A stretch of 64,000 nt of DNA, from positions 87,161,721 to 87,225,720 of the forward strand of contig CM043956.1 in the NCBI GenBank assembly GCA_014529385.2, given 5' to 3'. The translations under genes were made by a program, and so were the position numbers. Positions 23,677 through 34,237 of this stretch are shown piece after piece (the stretch's first letter is position 1; every line of letters starts with the position of its first letter). Origin of the DNA: Adiantum capillus-veneris. Lineage: Eukaryota; Streptophyta; Polypodiopsida; Polypodiales; Pteridaceae. The notes under the pieces were generated by a model. The model did no database searches. It had not been told where the DNA came from and saw only the letters and a program-made list of their open reading frames with translations.

Positions 23677-25876
23677 CCCTATAGGGGGGTGCAAATAAAT
23701 AGATTAAGGATATTTATGTTGTTTTTATTTTGTTCAATAAGGGTTGGTACCTTTTCCCATTGATGTGTACCTAGAAGTATTTCCTAGTGTTTTCTAGTGT
23801 GTAGAGGAACGCATTGCAGTAGCTGGGCTTTTGAACATCAGGCAATCTTTTTCCATCCCACTCATCAAATGGAGCACGATGGCCATTACAAACAGGTGTT
23901 TCTTGTCCATTATCGTTGCTTGTTATCTTATTTATTATCCATTTTTGTCTGCTTTTATCGTGATTGGTACCAAAATGTTCAACACATTTACTTAGTATTA
24001 GACATTAGATTCAATATGATTTTATGTCATAATCTATTGTTAGGTTTAATAATCAATAAGTGTAGCTAAGCTAGTTTGACCAAGGTAGGGCGTTGGAGAT
24101 CTTTAAGACCATAAGAGATACCTTCCTAATTTTCAATGGTTACCTTAAGCTCTTAATCTGATATTATGAAGCAGGGTGTGCAGGGTGTCAGTGCTTTCTT
24201 GTGAGCTTAATTCCTCCTAACCTTTAGCTTAAGTATTATAATGGGAGTTTGACTATTGTGATGAGCTTGGGAAGTGTAAGAATGTCAAAATGATCCCCCA
24301 AAGTTACAAAATGAAAATGCAATGAAAGAAAAACAACCAAAAAAACAAAACAAAAGTGCCAACAATATAAAACCTTAAGCAGAAGAAAAATCCAGGTTTG
24401 ATTTGGTACTTCACTCACATGTATTGCTTATTGTACTAGAGCCCTAGAGGTTCTCAGTGTAGGTGCTTTTCCTTGAGAAGCACAAATCCCCAAGCATGCA
24501 AAATAAGCACACACGTCAAATGACTTTGAATCAATGTGAACAAAAGAGAGCCCAAAAGATCAATTAAGGCTCTATGTGAAAACAAAGCATCTATCATAAA
24601 CACTTTGGGGGGTCAAACAAAGAAAACCATCGATTTCATGTGCGATTTTCAACTAGACATTCTTCTAGGTATATCCTCTAGTGAGTCCTGAGACATGAAA
24701 CACGCTACTTTCACGATTAAACAACTTAATTGACCATAGAGAATCGAGAACACGTCCATGGGCCACTACTCTCATCAAGATGTTTAACTACTACGAGACC
24801 CATCCGGATGGACCCACCAAGTTCTTACTTTCGAACACACCTTCCTGATGTAAATACCAAGGTCCGAATTTACATCAGAAAGGGGGGCGTGTTAACTTTG
24901 GTCATCCACATTATTATTGAGCTATGGGCCAGGCTTGTTAGCTCCACATGTGTATTCAGGGGTGTGATCGCCGATGATAGACGCACGCCACATTTAGTAT
25001 AGAGAGAGAGAGAGAGAGAGAAAGAATACTAACTGTCGGCCAAGTGTGGGCGTCCAACTGTGGTTGAGACAACTCACATAAGGGCTTGTAACGTTTGATC
25101 TCCTTCTCTGCAATGTGGACTCTTGTTGTGTGTGAGTGTTTGAGAGCGTGTGTATGTGAGCGAGGGTGAGCGAGCGACCTTACGACGACGACGAAGCGAT
25201 TGAGCAACAACGACGACGGGCTCCCTCTTCACGGCGACGCAAGATTCGTGCTATGATAGAAAGACAGAGGTGAGTGACACACCGTTTGCGTTCGTGAGAT
25301 TCCCCGCACACGGCCCACACACGGATTGTGTGTTTCCACGCTTAGTGGCTCATATACAGCGCACATCAAGTCCCCTACGATACGACACGAAGCATGCACG
25401 ACCCTCTCTTAGCTATCTTTCCAAAACACATACAGAACGCATGCCAAGGCTAAGTAAGAGGAAGAGCTTCCCTCACCTTTATTTATAGTAGCACATGGAG
25501 ATCATGCCAACGAATTTGTGAACAGAGTATCCTCCATACGTCGCTTACAAGATCCGTTCAAGGACCAAGATAGTCAACTACACATACCAAGTATTAGGGG
25601 TAAATGACAGAGGCACGTGAAGGAAAGACAAAGAGAAAGACATATGAAATACCATATTGCGGCACGAATCAGCAAATGGGAGCCCCATGCTTGAAGAGCA
25701 TGCAGATTACACCACCTACAAGAGGCTAAGCTGATGGTGTAGGGGAGAGGGAAAGAGGGGGAAAGGGGATTCAGCTACTATAAGGACGAGTCAAGCGGTT
25801 CATCACCCAACCCACTCGACTGGACAGCCATCACCCGACCATGATAGGGTCATCAACTCTCTAAAAAATGATTTAA

Positions 25877-25879
<3 letters not shown>
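23677..25879. other. No gene recognised; possible LTR start at 24,891
   Basis: AT-rich sequence without supported coding regions. At 24,878-24,890 a purine run (AGAAAGGGGGGCG) is followed by TGTTAACTTTGG, which resembles a polypurine tract/LTR junction of a Copia-like element on the plus strand. No second LTR copy, primer-binding site or polyprotein was found. A GA tract lies at 25,002-25,022 and GAC-rich triplets at about 25,183-25,220. Confidence 0.35.
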
Positions 25880-25962
<83 letters not shown>

Positions 25963-25998
25963 CGCACGCGTGTGTGCGTGCGTGTGTGTGTGTGTGTA
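25880..25998. repeat. (GT)n microsatellite at the edge of the PLE left repeat
   Basis: About 58 GT units with a few interruptions (GCGTGCGCACGCG). At the equivalent edge of the right repeat (32,241) there is only GATGTGTGTATAGC, so the tract has expanded in the left copy or arisen at the junction. Confidence 0.9.
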
Positions 25999-26899
25999 GC
26001 TGTTAAATCTTAGATAATAAGACATAATTGAATTTTTACATTCAAAAGACAGTTGGCAATGGAATCAAGGAATAGATATACACAAAAACAACTCAGTATT
26101 AGAATCATTTAAGTACAATGTTTGTCGAAAAGAGATCCCCTTTCAGTATGCAGAAAGTAAAAGAACTTCCCAAGTCATCAGTGAGTGTTCAATCCAGAGT
26201 AAAGTAGCTTGCCAAAGTAAAAAAACCTTTTCCAAGATAAGATAGAGTCCTTACCTGCATCCATCCAAACAAGACAACAATTCAGTTAGCCTTGGATGTG
26301 TTTTACAGGTATCAATGGACCATACCAGTTGTTTTTATCCATGTCCATCTTTTTTTTAAAAATTAAACTTTAAACAAGCTTGGTCCACAGTAAGACCTTT
26401 GTGTTTATAAGTTTAATTCCCACTTCTAAATTAAGTGACAGATTTCCCTTCTAAACTAAGTGGTACATTCCCCCAAGAAATTTTTATGAGTTTATTTATC
26501 TGTTATATTAGTGAGGTATTTTTCAGTAAATAAGCAAAGATATTCCCTTCCTGATGCCATCTTATCTTTATAAGTCATAAACTAATAGCCAGCCAAGTGG
26601 TAGAGGCCTAGCTGGTCCAGAAAGAAAGGGGGGCAACCTGTGTATGTAAACGCCATAAAGCAATGTTGCAATTAGTGATAATGACCAGGTCATTCAAAGC
26701 ATGTAACCGATCTAATTTCATCCTATGAAACAAACACATGGGCCCGAAAATAGTGGTACAACAGTTTAAACACACCTTCCCTATACAGAAAGTTTTTTCA
26801 GTGACACAAGCGTTAGACAACATGCCGTAAAATATTACCAGCATTAAATTAGTAGTAGGAATCCAACTTTATCCACGGTACGACCTTTCCAAAACCTTT

Positions 26900-27350
26900 G
26901 CTTGGTTTCATTACCAAGCCAAGACTACCATATACTTACCTTCAAGAAAAGCCAGCGAACTAATTCATCAACCGTAAGCTGTCCGAGAATGGTGGGTTTA
27001 TACCCAGCCATATTGCCACATGTGAATGATGTCCAATTTACTCAGAATGAGAGTACACACAGTAGTACAAGATACCCGCCGGCGCCTAAGGGCCAAGAAT
27101 AACCCTCTTTTTAATAAACAACAGTTAAGCCAAAAAAGAAGTCTTGCTCGGTTTCTTTACTCGGCCAAAAAACTGCCATATACTTACCATCAGAAGAACT
27201 AGCACAGAGAGCTATTTCACCAACCATAAGCAGCACAGAAAACGGACAGCGATATTACCAAGTGTCAATGATGTCCACTTTTTTTTCCATGTGAGTCTCC
27301 ACAGTAAAACAAGGTGCCCAGCGCATCAGATGCTACTAAGACCAAGAAAA
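26900..27350. repeat. Diverged tandem duplication (~235-bp period) in the left PLE repeat
   Basis: Unit 1 starts about 26,902 (GCTTGGTTTCATTACCAAGC) and unit 2 about 27,148 (GCTCGGTTTCTTTACTCGGC). Both continue through GCCATATACTTACC-like and CACCAACCATAAGC-like sequence. The right repeat has a single unit (33,148-33,260) that begins like unit 1 and ends like the downstream flank of unit 2. Confidence 0.7.
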
Positions 27351-28173
27351 CCCCTATATATCGAAAAACCCAGTTTACTGCCGAAAAACAAGTAATGTCA
27401 GCAGTCAGTAAAACGCTGTCATAGCTTTGAATCAAAGGTACATGGTCTCAAAGTAGTTCAAAGCCATGTTGTGCGCAGCTTCCTAAAAAATAGGAAGAAC
27501 TCCTTTAAAATTCCCTTCGAATATCATCAAGCAGTAGATGCCAAGCAACCATATTCCATGCTAAGTAACATAATCCTAAAGACCAAAGTGTATAAGAACC
27601 ACAGAAAACGAATGTTTGAACAGAACCAGTCAAGCAAAAAACCCACCATAATGTTTTAAAAAAACGTCTTTCCCTCCTGTGTTAGCAATACGGCAGAGTA
27701 CTGCTTAAAAGAATCCCAATCAAAACCGGTCGCGAGATAAGTTAAGGCCAGAAAAAAACCTGAGATGTTTAAGTGGTGAGCTCCATAGCTCTATTCGTGA
27801 AGCAGGTAGTAAATTCTCTCAGACAAAAACACAACAAAAAACAACCACTGGCTAAGTGAGGGGCAAGGTGACCCTCACCTTGTTTATATAGAGGTTGGAC
27901 TGCAAGTCCTCTGAGCGTGAATGATGAGTGAGGCGAGCCGCCCTGCTTTGTGATCGTGTGATATCATCAAGTGGTACATAGAAACCCTTGAAAGGGGAGA
28001 TCCATAGCCAGGAAGAATAGGCCGCCTTCTCGGCGTAATGAGAACAGAGTGTTTACTCACGCTCGTCACTCCAGGGAAAACATTATACGCTTTTTTAGTC
28101 AAGGGCCGTGTCCCATAGCCTATATATGGCATATTGTAAGCAGTAAACAGTATCCCATCAAATGCGAGCAAGA

Positions 28174-28177
<4 letters not shown>

Positions 28178-28269
<92 letters not shown>

Positions 28270-28296
28270 ATAATAAACAGAATATATATAGTACCG

Positions 28297-28380
<84 letters not shown>
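28178..28380. repeat. (GT)n - G56 - spacer - (GT)n
   Basis: GT repeats to 28,212, then 56 consecutive G (28,213-28,268), a 30-bp spacer and about 41 more GT units (28,299-28,380). The right copy has only short GT and mixed G-rich sequence here (34,111-34,237). The length may be uncertain because such runs are hard to sequence. Confidence 0.85.
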
Positions 28381-28382
<2 letters not shown>

Positions 28383-28417
28383 CCGCCCTTTCCCAGGCGC
28401 CATACACAATAGGTCGC

Positions 28418-28446
28418 TAGTAGGCCCATTGTGTATGGGCCTACTA
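28418..28446. repeat. 12-bp perfect inverted repeat downstream of the PLE RT
   Basis: TAGTAGGCCCAT, loop TGTGT, ATGGGCCTACTA. It lies between the RT stop (28,588 on the minus strand) and the GT tract, in the 3' non-coding part of the element. Confidence 0.85.
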
Positions 28447-28587
28447 CCTAATAAGAGAAATAAGGTTCTCTTTATTAAAATGTAATCCAAGCCATTTATG
28501 ATGGGTGAGAGCCTGTATGATAGTATTACAGATCTGATTTCTATTAAACCCATTAAGGTAGTATTTTTTAATAAGCAAAAAAACCTC

Positions 28588-29616
28588 CTACCATGCAAGA
28601 GAAGGGTTAGAGGAAGAGTAGCAAATTAGGTGTAGTAGGCAGATACAAGAGCTAATAGCAGCCTTGTAGGGCCTATTGCTATTCTTTTTTATGAACTCTA
28701 TGAGTGGTAGTTTTAGGAGATCTCTTTTCCACACAAACTTTAGATCATACCCACACCCAAATGGGGTATGAAGGATTATTGAGAGGTTAAGAAATTGGAC
28801 GGACGTGCAGAAATCCCCATTGGGTGTGATGGTCTCATGGAGAGAGGTAGGTTCAATTTTCTGGCAGTGAGGGTAAATTAGACAAATTTCATTGGGGAAG
28901 TCCCTATTGTTGACACTCAGTAGGTCATCCATGTATCTATAAGTATGTTTGAACTGTGGAAGTTTACTCTTGTAAGTTTTCATGGTTTTGAGACACCACA
29001 TGTATTCAAAGAAAGCAAGGTAAATATTACACATAAGTGGAGAGCAAGAAAAACCCATGGGGATGCCAAGGCATTGGTTAAAGCAAAGACCACCTGAAAC
29101 TATAGTGTAGTTATTTAGCAACCAGGAGATGTAGGAGCAAAGTTTAGCTTCATCAAAGTGTAGGGAGTGCACGGAGTGAGATAGGTGAATCCACCTAGGT
29201 TTTTTGGAAAGAGAGATGTAAAAGAACTTCTTCTTTCTAGCATTGGAGAAAGCCAATTTAATTACCTTGGCAAGAACAACTTTAAGGCCAAAATCCCCAT
29301 TAAGGGGAATGTTTTCGTAACATTGTGTAATGTCAGCGGTAAAGATGTGGAAGATATGTTGAGAAAAGTTAAGTGATACCTCCGTAGAGTTTTTAGTAAG
29401 CCAAAAGGGGTTATACTAGACATGTAAGAAGTCTTGGCAGATTTTCTGTTTAGTGGCACAAATAAGCTCAAATTCAGATAAAATAAGGTCAATGCAAAAA
29501 GTAATATCCTTGGTGATATCGATAAAGATACAATTGAAGGCATCAAATATCCACCTGAATTTATGCTTATGGATTTTATAAGTGGAAAAAAGCACTAGAA
29601 GCTTATTGTTCAGCAC
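28588..29616 (-). pseudogene. PLE reverse transcriptase domain (RT2-RT7)
   Basis: Two frames joined by a frameshift near 29,416. The first (29,616-29,416) holds STYKIHKHKFRW, the RT2 finger motif. The sequence then continues in another frame with TADITQCYENIPL (RT3, first catalytic Asp) and into 29,256-28,588: FNQCLGIPMGFSCSP (RT4), YRYMDDLL (RT5, catalytic Asp pair), FLNLSI (RT6) and a KRDLLKLPLIEF-like thumb region. The RT core looks catalytically complete apart from the frameshift. Nothing like GIY-YIG follows. PLE RTs are related to telomerase RT. Alternatives (LINE, group II intron) are less likely because of the LAKGLNHIP and TADITQCYENIP signatures. Confidence 0.75.
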
Positions 29617-30726
29617 AGAATAGCCAGGCAGCCCTAAGTGATTAGCAATTTTATTGGAAATAGTTTGAGGTGTAGCATTAATATGACAGAAATCCTTACC
29701 AGATACATGAGCGGCTTTCCAAGCAAGGTATTTTCAAACAATAGTGGGACAGTTAGAGCTTTTGTCGAGCCCAACAACAAACCATTTATCAGAGATCTTT
29801 TGAAAATCAGGAGTTAGCTGTGAAGTAAGCCAAGAGTCATCAGATGATAGCCATTTATTAGGAAGTTGTGAAATATGAAGGAAGCATTCATTCACCACTT
29901 CCCTTAAGTCCGGTAGGACTGTCATCTCCAGTCGGAGAGCACTGACAAGGTCAGTGAGACAGCTAAGTATAGTTGATAAGGCAAGGTATGGGTTTTTGGG
30001 AAAGTTAGGTATATGATTGAGCCCTTTGGCCAAAAAAATTTGTATTTTAAACTTTTCAATAATACTAAGATCATAAGTGCAAACATGGTTACCAAAATCC
30101 TCAAAATTTCTACAAAAAGAGGTAAAAATTGATCACATGTACAATGAGGGACAGAATCCTGCCGAAGAAAGTCATTGTTATAGATCAAACTTTTTATGGG
30201 ATGATGATATTTTCATCCTATGAGTATATTGTCGAGCAATTTGTGATTACCAAAAAATAGATCAAAGCACTCACAAAAAAGATTTTTTGGTTGAACCAAT
30301 CGAGGCGTGCATTGTAAAAGAGACAGTGTAAGTAGATGAAACCATTTTCCGGATCCACTTTGTTGAGAGTTCTTCTTCCGCAAGGGTTTGTAGCAACCTG
30401 CAATATAACCAAAGATTAAAATTCAGGGAAGTTTCTTATGGGGGGAGATCTGTCTCTTCCTCTTGTAAAGCTACGAACTTTTCCTCGGTTAGAGGATGAG
30501 CTAGGTGTTAAGAAAGAATTGAAGGAGTTGGGGGTGATCAAAAAGTTAGTCCTTTTGAGAGTTGGGGAGTCATCCTCATCAATACATGGTTTAAGAAGAC
30601 TAGTGATGAGCTTAACACCTTTAAAGTTAGCATAAGTAGTTAAGTAAATGTCAAATTCATCAGCTTTTAACTCTTTCAAGATATCAAGCATGAGCCCACG
30701 GAAGATGTTGAAGGCAATCTATGCGA
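29617..30726 (-). pseudogene. PLE middle region upstream of the RT core
   Basis: Read in several frames: an Asp/Glu and Ser/Pro-rich frame (30,691-30,416), then NPCGRRTLNKVDPENGF-like text (30,412-30,218), then LAKGLNHIPNFPKNPYLAL leading to DKWFVVGLDKSSNC (30,033-29,734). The LAKGLNHIP segment matches the conserved motif before RT1 in Penelope-like elements. A TAG at about 30,714 and a TGA at 29,734 interrupt it, together with about three frameshifts. The same lesions that fall within 1-1,395 are present in copy 1. Confidence 0.55.
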
Positions 30727-31914
30727 TTACAATCTGCTTAGCCTGGCACCTAGCCAAGAGAAAATGAGGGAAAGATAGTCCACAGGTTTCTCCGGGAAAA
30801 GTAAGTCCAAATGGTTGAGAATAAACCAGATTGTATGATCAAACCACATGATGTTGGATTCACAAGAGGCTTTAGGGTCAAGAAATCTGCGGGCACATTT
30901 CACATAAGGACAAAAGACGTTCCAGGTGGACTCAGTATAAAAATCAGGGTTACTCTTAGCGAATTCCATGTTTCCTTTGGTGTGAATGTACAGACCTATA
31001 TTAGAGGGGCACTTGGAGTGGTCGATGAGATTGAGGTTGAATGGTGCTTTGATTAGCTCACCTTTATCCAAGAATTGCACTCCTTTCAAAATCTTGAGTC
31101 TGCAATCTTCCACAGTAGAGGCAGGGAGGTTGGCAAGATAAACCCAGGTTTCACTTAAAATAAGTGCTAAGAAAACTTTGTTGGGCAAGACCCAAAGCTG
31201 ATGGTCAACCCCGAGGGATTCAATTTCAATTTGTCTTACGGGCAAGACAGGAAAAAATTTAGAGATTTTGGGCACCATCTCTAGGAGGTTTGAGTCATTG
31301 AGGGAGCAAAGATTACTCTGAAAATCCTTAACAGCTTCAAGGGCTGCACTATCTCGATAGAAGATTCCACCAAGTTGTAGAATAGAAGGAGTGGTTGGTG
31401 CACAGACAAAAGAGGGATTAAGCCCACATAACTTTCTAAGAAAGTTAGATAGTTCTGCACCAGAGGAGGAGAATAGAGCGATCTCTTGCTGATATTGCGA
31501 GGATAATAGAGGAAACTGGGCAATGTATTGGGAAATTAAATTTACTCCTTCCATGGAGTCTTTGTCCAAAGTTGCTAAAATCTTAACCCAATCATTAAAA
31601 GACAGCATATGTAAGACAGATAATTTTTTGACAGAGGTAAGAGCCGATTCATAAATTAGTTGCGAAGCATCCAAGCTGCTAATACATCTGAGAACAAGAG
31701 AAGTAGCCACTGAGAGGAGCTCCGAGGTCAGTTCCAATCCTTTGAGAAAGCAAGAGTCTGCAAAAACAGTGAGGTGAGGTTCACTTAAATTTGCTATAGT
31801 AGATAATACAATCTTTGGCCTTCCTAGAGAGGAAGGGTCTAGTTCTAATTGCCAAGGCATTCTTTGGTTTATGGTCCTTAAGGTAAAGCTTAATCTGTTC
31901 GAGAATCTTTGCAT
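30727..31914 (-). CDS. 395-codon N-terminal ORF of the PLE, unknown domain
   Basis: The longest intact frame of the element. It is mostly hydrophobic-helical in the first 230 residues, with no recognisable GIY-YIG or other endonuclease. Near residues 330-375 it is Cys/His-bearing: CPYVKC, then DPKASC, FDH and LNH, which could be a zinc site but does not match a named finger. An alternative start lies upstream in a different frame (MSTNHNPENH, about 31,941). Part of this frame is repeated in copy 1 at 905-1,366. It joins the middle region by a frameshift at about 30,740. Its place upstream of a PLE RT suggests an element-encoded nucleic-acid-binding region; that is inference. Confidence 0.55.
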   Translation of the reverse strand: MQRFSNRLSFTLRTINQRMPWQLELDPSSLGRPKIVLSTIANLSEPHLTVFADSCFLKGLELTSELLSVATSLVLRCISSLDASQLIYESALTSVKKLSVLHMLSFNDWVKILATLDKDSMEGVNLISQYIAQFPLLSSQYQQEIALFSSSGAELSNFLRKLCGLNPSFVCAPTTPSILQLGGIFYRDSAALEAVKDFQSNLCSLNDSNLLEMVPKISKFFPVLPVRQIEIESLGVDHQLWVLPNKVFLALILSETWVYLANLPASTVEDCRLKILKGVQFLDKGELIKAPFNLNLIDHSKCPSNIGLYIHTKGNMEFAKSNPDFYTESTWNVFCPYVKCARRFLDPKASCESNIMWFDHTIWFILNHLDLLFPEKPVDYLSLIFSWLGARLSRL

Positions 31915-32240
31915 GATTTTCAGGGTTGTGATTAGTGCTCATGCGAGCTGTCTTTCTATAGGGGTAAGCAGTCCTGAAAAGGGAACAGTGTAAACATAAA
32001 TAGAAGAAAAAACAATAAATTGTAATTATTTTCGGGCCTGCAAACCTTCAACCAACAAAGTCAAGGACTATAGTAGCCATGAGCAGGGATCCAGAAAAAG
32101 AATCTAAAAGGGACCACCTAACACCAGTCAACCAATCAAGGGATTACAGACTGTGGGTCCAACTTAGAACTCAATTTCGAAGAGAATTTCCAAAGCCAAC
32201 ATCCCGGTTTCTCTTGAAAGAAAAACCTTGTGTAAAGGAT

Positions 32241-34215
32241 GTGTGTATAGCTGTTAAATATTAGATATAATTGAATTTTTACATTCGAAAGACAACTGGC
32301 AAATGGAATCAAGGAATAGATATGCACAAAAACAACTCAGTATTAAAATCATTTAAGTACAATGTTTGTCGGAAAGAGATCCCCTTTCAGTACGCAGAAA
32401 GTAAAAGAACTTCCGAAGTCATTAGTGAGTGTTCCATCCAGAATAAAGTAGCTTGCCAAAGTAAAAAAACCTTTTCCAAGATAAGATATAGTCCTTACCT
32501 GCATCCATCCAAACAAGACAACAATTCAGTTAGCCTTGGATGTGTTTTACAGGTATCAATGGACCATGTCGGTTGTTATCCATGTCCATCTTTATAAATA
32601 AAAAAAGTAAACCTTAAACAAGCTTGGACCACAGTAAGACCTTTGTGTTTACAAGTTTAATTACCACTTCTAATCTAAGTGACAGATTTCCCTTCTAAAC
32701 TAAGTGGTACATTCTCCCAAGAAATTTTTATGAGTTTATTTATCTGTTATATTAGTGAGGTATTTTTTGGTAAATAAGTAAAGATATTCCCTTTCTGATG
32801 CCATCTTATCTTTATAAGTCATAAACTATTAGCTAGCCAAGTGGTAGAAGCCTAGCTGGTCCAAAAAGAAAGGGGGGCAACTTGTGTATGTAAACGCCAT
32901 AAAGCAATGTTGCAATTAGTGATAATGACCAGGTCATTCAAAGCATATAACTGATCTAATTTCATCCTATGAAACGAACACATGGGCCCGAAAATAGTGG
33001 TACAACAGTTTAAACACACCTCCCCTATACAGAAGTTTTTTCCAGTGACACAAGCGGTAGACAACATGCCATAAAATATTACCAGCATTGAATTAGTAGT
33101 AGGAATCCAACTTTATCCACGGTACGACCTTTCCAAAACCTTTGCTTGGTTTCATTACCAAGCCAAGACTGCCATATACGTACCTTCAAAAAAAGCCAGC
33201 GAACCAATTCATCAACCATAAAGCTGCCCCAAAATGGTACCTAGCGCATCAGATGCTACTAAGACCAAGAAAACCCCTATATATCGAAAAACCCAGTTTA
33301 TTGCCGGAAAAACAAGTAATGTCAGCAGTCAGTAAAACGTTGCCATAGCTTTGAATCAAAGGTACATGGTCTCAAAGTAGTTCAAAGCCATGTTGGGGGC
33401 AGCTTCCTAAAAAATAGGAAGAACTCCTTTAAAATTCCCTTTGAATATCATCAAGCAGTAGATGCCAAGCAACCATATTCCATGCTAAGTAACATAATCC
33501 TAAAGACCAAAGTGTATAAGAACCACAGAAAACGAATGTTTGAAAAGAACCAGTCAAGCAAAAAAACCACCATAATGTTCTAAAAAAACGTCTTTCCCTA
33601 CTGTGATAGCAAAACGACAGAGTACTGCTTAAAAGAATCCCAATCAAAACCGGCCACGAGATAAGTTAAGGCCAGAAAAAAACCTGAGATGTTTGAGTGG
33701 TGAGCTCCATAGCTCTATTCGTGAAGCAGGTAGTAAATCCTCTCAGACAAAAACACAACAAAAAACAACCACTGGCTAAGTGAGGGGCAAGGTGCACCTC
33801 ACCTTGTTTATATAGAGGTTGGACTGCCAATCCTCTGAGCGTGAATGATGAGTGAGGCGAGCCGCCTTGCTTTGTGATCGTGTGGTATCATCAAGCGGTA
33901 CACAGAAACGCTTGAAAGGGGAGATCCATAGCCAAGAAGAATAGGCCGTCTTCTCGGCGTAATGAGAACAGAGTGTTTACTCACGCTCGTCACTCCAAGG
34001 AAAACATTATACGCTTTTTTAGTCAAGGGCCGTGTATATGGCATATTGTAAGCAGTAAACAATATCCCATTAAATGTCGGGCAACATCAAATGTCGGGCA
34101 AGATCAATGTGTGTGTGTGGGGCAGGGGAGGGGGGGAGTGGGGTGGAAAAGGTAAAAATATTAACCAGAATATCTCTAGTACCGTAATGTGTGTGTGTGT
34201 GTGTGTGTGTGTTTT
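32241..34215 (-). repeat. Right direct repeat (pseudo-LTR-like) of the PLE
   Basis: Second copy of 25,990-28,380, differing by scattered substitutions, small indels, one deletion of about 310 bp relative to the left copy, and much shorter GT/G tracts. On the minus strand it lies upstream of the RT ORFs, where a promoter for the element would be expected. The matching 78-codon frame is at 32,852-33,088. Confidence 0.8.
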
Positions 34216-34237
34216 GTGGGGGGGGGGGGGGGGGGTC
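34188..34237. repeat. (GT)n and G-run microsatellite
   Basis: About 12 GT units, TTTTGT, then about 19 G. Counterpart of the much longer 28,299-28,380 tract. Confidence 0.85.

Larger units (their letters stand above)
25990..28380 (-). repeat. Left direct repeat (pseudo-LTR-like) of the PLE
   Basis: Aligns with 32,241-34,215 over nearly all its length, from AGCTGTTAAAT to the GT tract after AGTACCGTA. It is longer because it keeps a tandem duplication (about 26,900-27,110 and 27,148-27,350) and has expanded GT/G tracts. A 78-codon minus-strand frame (26,608-26,844) has a counterpart in the right copy, but most differences between them change the protein, so it is probably not coding. Confidence 0.8.
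25990..34215 (-). mobile_element. Penelope-like retroelement with long direct flanking repeats
   Basis: A minus-strand RT region (about 31,914 down to 28,588) lies between two direct repeats, 25,990-28,380 and 32,241-34,215. The RT text is of the Penelope type: an upstream LAKGLNHIP motif, STYKIHKHK (RT2), TADITQCYENIP (RT3), GIPMGFSCSP (RT4), YRYMDDLL (RT5) and FLNLSI (RT6). Penelope-like elements are often found with partial head-to-tail copies called pseudo-LTRs, which this layout resembles. No TG/CA LTR ends and no target duplication were seen. No GIY-YIG endonuclease was found after the RT. Multiple frameshifts and stops indicate decay. Confidence 0.7.

Noticed and set aside
26608-26844. 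78-codon frame kept in both PLE direct repeats
   Set aside because: Most nucleotide differences between the two copies change amino acids, so there is no sign of coding selection.
30811-31056. 81-codon plus-strand frame, also at 989-1,234
   Set aside because: It is antisense to the longer PLE N-terminal ORF; its conservation only reflects the near-identical duplication.
25990-34215. Hammerhead ribozyme, as known in some Penelope-like elements
   Set aside because: I looked for CTGATGA with a following GAAA on the relevant strand in both repeats and found no arrangement with plausible stems.
25990-34215. Interpreting the direct repeats as true LTRs
   Set aside because: No TG...CA ends, target duplication, primer-binding site or polypurine tract at the expected places, and the RT is not of LTR type.
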